The translations under genes were made by a program, and so were the position numbers. From positions 1 through 17,837 of the forward strand of contig JBILBA010000022.1 of NCBI GenBank assembly GCA_044353905.1: DNA of 17,837 bases. The letters are read 5' to 3'. This DNA comes from MWH-TA3 sp044353905. GTDB lineage: Bacteria; Actinomycetota; Actinomycetes; Actinomycetales; Microbacteriaceae. The notes below the pieces were generated by a model. It was given only the letters and a program-made list of their open reading frames with translations, made no database searches and was not told the origin of the DNA. Below, one piece after another: positions 15,114 through 17,837 of this stretch (position 1 is the first letter of the stretch; every line of letters begins with the position of its first letter).

Positions 15114-16096
15114 GAATATATCGCTGGTTCGACATCGAGCCCGTAAATGCGTAGCCCCGACCGATAGATGGCGGTGCACCCGGCGCGCAATAGGTTGAGC
15201 GGGTCCGACCCTTTGCGTTTCACCCTCACGACGTTGGCGGTCATTGTGACCGACGAATTGCCGACCGTGACTGTCGTCGTGTCACCTTTTTCCGTGACTA
15301 TCGATTCGGGGTAGTCCGTGGTCAATTCCCGAAGATCCCCAAGGATGTAAGTCGGTTGCTGTTCCTCGGCCGCGGCGATTGCCTGTTTGCGACCATCGAT
15401 CCCGGTGAGGACAAGCGCGCTGCGCATTCCCGCTCGATTCGCTCCCAGAATGTCGGTGTCCAAACGGTCCCCGATGACGAGCGGGTTCTCGGCCGCGAAC
15501 TTGTCGCGTGCGAAATCAAAGATCGCCCGTTCGGGCTTCCCCGCAAACACGGGGAGTCGACCAACCGCGAGGTGAACCGCCGACACGAGAGTTCCGTTCC
15601 CTGGCGCAATCCCCCGCGCAACGGGAATCGTCCAGTCCGTGTTTGTTGCAACCCACGGAATCCCGGTGTGTAACGCGAACGAGGCCTCGGCGAGGTGCGT
15701 CCACCCAACCGTTGGCGCGAATCCTTGAATCACGGCGGCGGGCGAATCATTCGCCGAATCGGTAACACGGAATCCCGCACCGGCGACTTCGGCGATGAGC
15801 CCTTCCCCGCCGATGACGAGAACAGTGGACTTCGCGGGAATGAGAGTCTTAAGGATCGTCACCGCGGCTTGAGGGGACGACACCACATCGTCGGCAACCG
15901 CCGTCAGCCCGAGTTCGCGCAAATGCGCGGCAACTTGTTCCGTCGTGCGCGAGGCGTTGTTCGTGATGTACGCCACTCGGTGTTGGGTCGAAGCGCTGCT
16001 GAGCGCCTCGACCGCGTATCGAACCGATTGGTCGCCGGTATAGACGACCCCGTCGAGGTCCGCAAAAACGACGTCGGTTCCGTCCAGAGGAGTCAT
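15110..16096 (-). CDS. HAD-superfamily phosphatase (NagD/Gpp-like, type IIA)
   Basis: This 328-residue protein is a HAD hydrolase with a type IIA cap. Motif I is FADLDGVVYTG, with D13 and D15. Motif II is YITNNAS (T45). Motif III is GKPERAIFDFA, with K187. Motif IV is VIGDRLDTDILGANRAG (about 207-223). The position matches Rv1692, described as a glycerol-3-phosphate phosphatase in M. tuberculosis, so a similar role in recycling polar lipid heads is a reasonable inference, but substrate is not visible. About 65 residues after the HAD core (262-328) form an additional C-terminal region rich in Val and Thr. The ATG at 16096 overlaps the TPR gene stop as ATGA, with GAGGA 6 nt upstream. Confidence 0.92.
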   Translation of the reverse strand: MTPLDGTDVVFADLDGVVYTGDQSVRYAVEALSSASTQHRVAYITNNASRTTEQVAAHLRELGLTAVADDVVSSPQAAVTILKTLIPAKSTVLVIGGEGLIAEVAGAGFRVTDSANDSPAAVIQGFAPTVGWTHLAEASFALHTGIPWVATNTDWTIPVARGIAPGNGTLVSAVHLAVGRLPVFAGKPERAIFDFARDKFAAENPLVIGDRLDTDILGANRAGMRSALVLTGIDGRKQAIAAAEEQQPTYILGDLRELTTDYPESIVTEKGDTTTVTVGNSSVTMTANVVRVKRKGSDPLNLLRAGCTAIYRSGLRIYGLDVEPAIYS

Positions 16097-17361
16097 TTCG
16101 AATCCTCGTGGGGTTCGACGGCCGGCACTCCTCCGACCAGGTCGGCAAGTTCGCTGTCCGTCAACGGAGTGGACTCATCCTCGGCCGGTTCGTCGCCAAT
16201 TTCAGTGACGTCGGTCGGTTCCTCGAGCCATTCGGTGTGGAATTCGATTGTTTCGTCCGGCGAGAAGTGGCTCTCGGTCAGTCGGGCATAACGGCGCCAC
16301 TGAGCGGCTTCGTCGGCGCGGCCCATCTCTTCGAGAACCTCGGCGTTCGCATCGAACAGTGCGACACACTCCGGCGTTGCGTTCGTCGGGTCAAGGTGCG
16401 GAATCTGCAACTCGGCGTAGGCGCGATCAGTTTCGTCCCGATCCAGGCGAATTCCCGACAAAACGATGGCAAGGTCGATCTGAGCTTCGCGAGGCAGGCC
16501 CTCTCGGTCGAGTTCCCGCGCAATCTTGAGCCCCTCGTTCGAACGGTCGAGCCCACGAAGACAATCAATAATGAGCGCAATCTGGTCATTCGAACCAGAA
16601 ATGCGCTGTGCGGTTCGCAATTCGGCAAGGGCAAGGGTGAAGTCTTGGTTGACGTAGGCCATGATGCCCACGGTTTCGCGCACAATCGCGAGGCGCGACG
16701 CTCTGTTTTTCGCCGCAATGGCGTGTTGAAGCGCTCGAGGCGCGTCAATCTCGGCATAGAACGACGCGGCTTCGAGGTGACGGCCGACGACCATCGCGTT
16801 GTCTTCGCTCAGGGTCGACAAATCACGAAGCACGGCCCGATCGAGTTCCTTCCCCGCGAATCGGTTCTCGAGTTCAGGCTCCATCTCGCGAATCGCCTTG
16901 CGTTGTTCTTCGCTCGGGCGAAAGCGCGGGAATTCTTCTTCGCGCGGTTCGGGGCGACCGGTACTCGGGCGACCATCACGACTAAACGGCTTACGGTCAC
17001 CCGGCTTCCCATCGCGGCTAAACGGTTTACGGTCACCCGTTTTCCCATCGCGGCTAAACGGTTTACGCTCACCCGGCTTCCCATCACGACTAAACGGCTT
17101 ACGCTCACCCGGTTTCCCATCACGACTAAACGGCTTACGCTCACCCGGTTTCCCATCACGGCTAAACGGCTTACGCTCACCGTCACGAGCTGGGCGTTCG
17201 CCGCGCGGACGATCGCTGCCGTTTTTGGGCGCGCCAAAACGGCCCGAACTCGGTTTGCCCGATGAAGGGCGACCCGAGTTGGGCCTGCTGCTGGAGTCAT
17301 CACGGCGCGGTCGACGGTCACGACCGTTCGGGTCGTTTTTCTCGTCGCGTTCGTCGCTCAT
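16093..17361 (-). CDS. TPR-like protein with disordered basic repeat N-terminus
   Basis: This 422-residue protein is the first gene of the minus-strand run. Residues 1-140 are highly charged and disordered, rich in Arg, Gly, Ser, Pro, Lys and Asp. They include six tandem 12-residue units GERKPFSRDGKP (61-132). Residues from about 148 to 350 are alpha-helical with Ala-rich paired helices (ALQHAIAAKNRASRLAIV, FTLALAELRTAQRISGSND) resembling tetratricopeptide repeats. The C-terminus (about 370-422) is acidic. The ATG at 17361 has an AGGAG site 8 nt upstream. A TPR protein in the same place, next to the HAD phosphatase and tlyA, is Rv1691 in M. tuberculosis. Its function is unknown. The basic tail could bind RNA or ribosomes, which would suit its neighbours, but that is only inference. 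Confidence 0.85.
   Translation of the reverse strand: MSDERDEKNDPNGRDRRPRRDDSSSRPNSGRPSSGKPSSGRFGAPKNGSDRPRGERPARDGERKPFSRDGKPGERKPFSRDGKPGERKPFSRDGKPGERKPFSRDGKTGDRKPFSRDGKPGDRKPFSRDGRPSTGRPEPREEEFPRFRPSEEQRKAIREMEPELENRFAGKELDRAVLRDLSTLSEDNAMVVGRHLEAASFYAEIDAPRALQHAIAAKNRASRLAIVRETVGIMAYVNQDFTLALAELRTAQRISGSNDQIALIIDCLRGLDRSNEGLKIARELDREGLPREAQIDLAIVLSGIRLDRDETDRAYAELQIPHLDPTNATPECVALFDANAEVLEEMGRADEAAQWRRYARLTESHFSPDETIEFHTEWLEEPTDVTEIGDEPAEDESTPLTDSELADLVGGVPAVEPHEDSK
16966..17181 (-). repeat. Six 36-bp in-frame tandem repeats encoding a 12-residue unit
   Basis: Six consecutive 36-bp units encode GERKPFSRDGKP three times, then GERKPFSRDGKT, GDRKPFSRDGKP and GDRKPFSRDGRP. The copies differ mainly at synonymous positions, for example AAACGGC versus AAACGGT on the plus strand. 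They are therefore recent but not brand-new duplications that have been kept in frame. Copy number is likely to vary between related strains. Confidence 0.93.
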
Positions 17362-17382
17362 GATCGATACTCCTTAACAATG

Positions 17383-17416
17383 ACGAATGACCACCCCCGA
17401 GAGGGTGGCCATTCGT
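17383..17416 (-). terminator. Terminator-like hairpin after 5S rRNA
   Basis: Bases 17383-17396 pair with 17403-17416 in a 14-bp stem around a 6-nt loop. In the minus-strand RNA the single non-Watson-Crick position is a G-U pair, whereas on the plus strand it is an A-C mismatch, so the hairpin favours minus transcription. The following bases (CATTGTT) contain only a poor U-run. It may end the rRNA operon incompletely and let some transcription continue into the TPR gene, which starts 22 nt later. Confidence 0.6.
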
Positions 17417-17424
17417 AAATTAAG

Positions 17425-17541
17425 TCCGGCGGTGTCCTACTCTCCCACAGGGTCCCCCCTGCAGTACCATCGGCGCAGGTGGTCTTAGCTTCCGGGTTCG
17501 GAATGTAACCGGGCGTTTCCCCACCGCTATGGCCGCCGAAA
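17425..17541 (-). rRNA. rrf: 5S ribosomal RNA
   Basis: The minus strand reads as a standard 5S rRNA of about 117 nt. It starts GTTTCGGCGGCCATAGCGG, continues with GGGGAAACGCCCGG, CCGAACCCGGAAGCTAAG and CGCCGATGGTACTGC, and ends GGGAGAGTAGGACACCGCCGG. The 5' GGCGG pairs with the 3' CCGCC. The exact ends may shift by a few bases. It follows 23S rRNA on the same strand, giving the usual 23S-5S order. Confidence 0.96.
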
Positions 17542-17644
17542 CACTATTGATTTATCAGTCTTCGGCACACATAAATGTGTGCGCGGTTCTTGACCGTCAA
17601 TCAAGAACCACAAAGTGGACGCGAGTTTATGTTACATAGATGTG
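17542..17644 (-). other. 23S-5S internal spacer with two hairpins
   Basis: This spacer of about 100 nt between 23S and 5S rRNA contains two perfect inverted repeats. GCACACAT at 17565-17572 pairs with 17575-17582 around AA. GGTTCTTGA at 17585-17593 pairs with 17601-17609 around a 7-nt loop. They are probable processing or spacer stems. No tRNA gene is present in the spacer. Confidence 0.6.

Positions 17645-17837
<193 letters not shown>

Noticed and set aside
16966..17181. Possible CRISPR array because of regularly spaced 36-bp repeats
   Set aside because: The units are contiguous with no spacers, stay in frame and encode a constant 12-residue peptide.
16108..17265. 385-residue open frame on the plus strand opposite the TPR gene
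   Set aside because: Its repetitive Arg/Lys/Thr C-terminal part is only the antisense of the 36-bp repeats; no ribosome site or domain.

Overview
The window looks like chromosomal DNA of an actinobacterium, most likely of the Microbacteriaceae or a close relative. The evidence is moderately high G+C, many GTG and TTG starts, an actinobacterial N-terminal extension on Der, and a gene order (TPR protein, HAD phosphatase, small protein, tlyA, nadK, recN, pyrG, xerD, parA, scpA, scpB, rluB, cmk, der) that I recognise from the Rv1691-Rv1713 block of Mycobacterium tuberculosis. The family-level placement is inference; the 16S gene is outside the window.

Layout. Nearly everything is on the minus strand and reads from right to left. 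At the right edge are the 3' end of 23S rRNA, a short spacer with two hairpins, 5S rRNA and a terminator-like hairpin (17383-17416). Directly downstream, 17 protein genes run head to tail (17361 down to 872), mostly with overlapping stop and start codons or gaps under 10 nt. They end in tRNA-Pro(GGG) and a strong 19-bp terminator hairpin (707-748). Only three gaps exceed 25 nt. Two of them, recN/pyrG and xerD/parA, carry promoter-like sequence compatible with leaderless GTG starts. The third, nudix/aminotransferase, carries a clear Shine-Dalgarno sequence.

On the plus strand at the left edge there is only a possible truncated C-terminus (1-159) and a DUF2200 gene. The DUF2200 gene has a good -35/-10 pair placed so that the message would begin at or next to its GTG codon. 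Between it and the shared terminator is a small 25-bp tandem repeat.

Functionally the block is housekeeping: rRNA modification and ribosome assembly (TlyA, RluB, Der), nucleotide and cofactor supply (PyrG, Cmk, NadK), chromosome maintenance and segregation (RecN, XerD, a ParA-like ATPase, ScpA, ScpB), and tyrosine synthesis (TyrA). It ends in two less defined enzymes, a Nudix hydrolase and a class III aminotransferase. I see no mobile element, CRISPR array, toxin-antitoxin pair or defence system, and no convincing new biological system. The most useful oddities are the three candidate leaderless GTG genes, the 12-residue tandem repeat in the first protein of the run, the rRNA-adjacent start of a very long overlapping gene chain, and the repeats next to tRNA-Pro.
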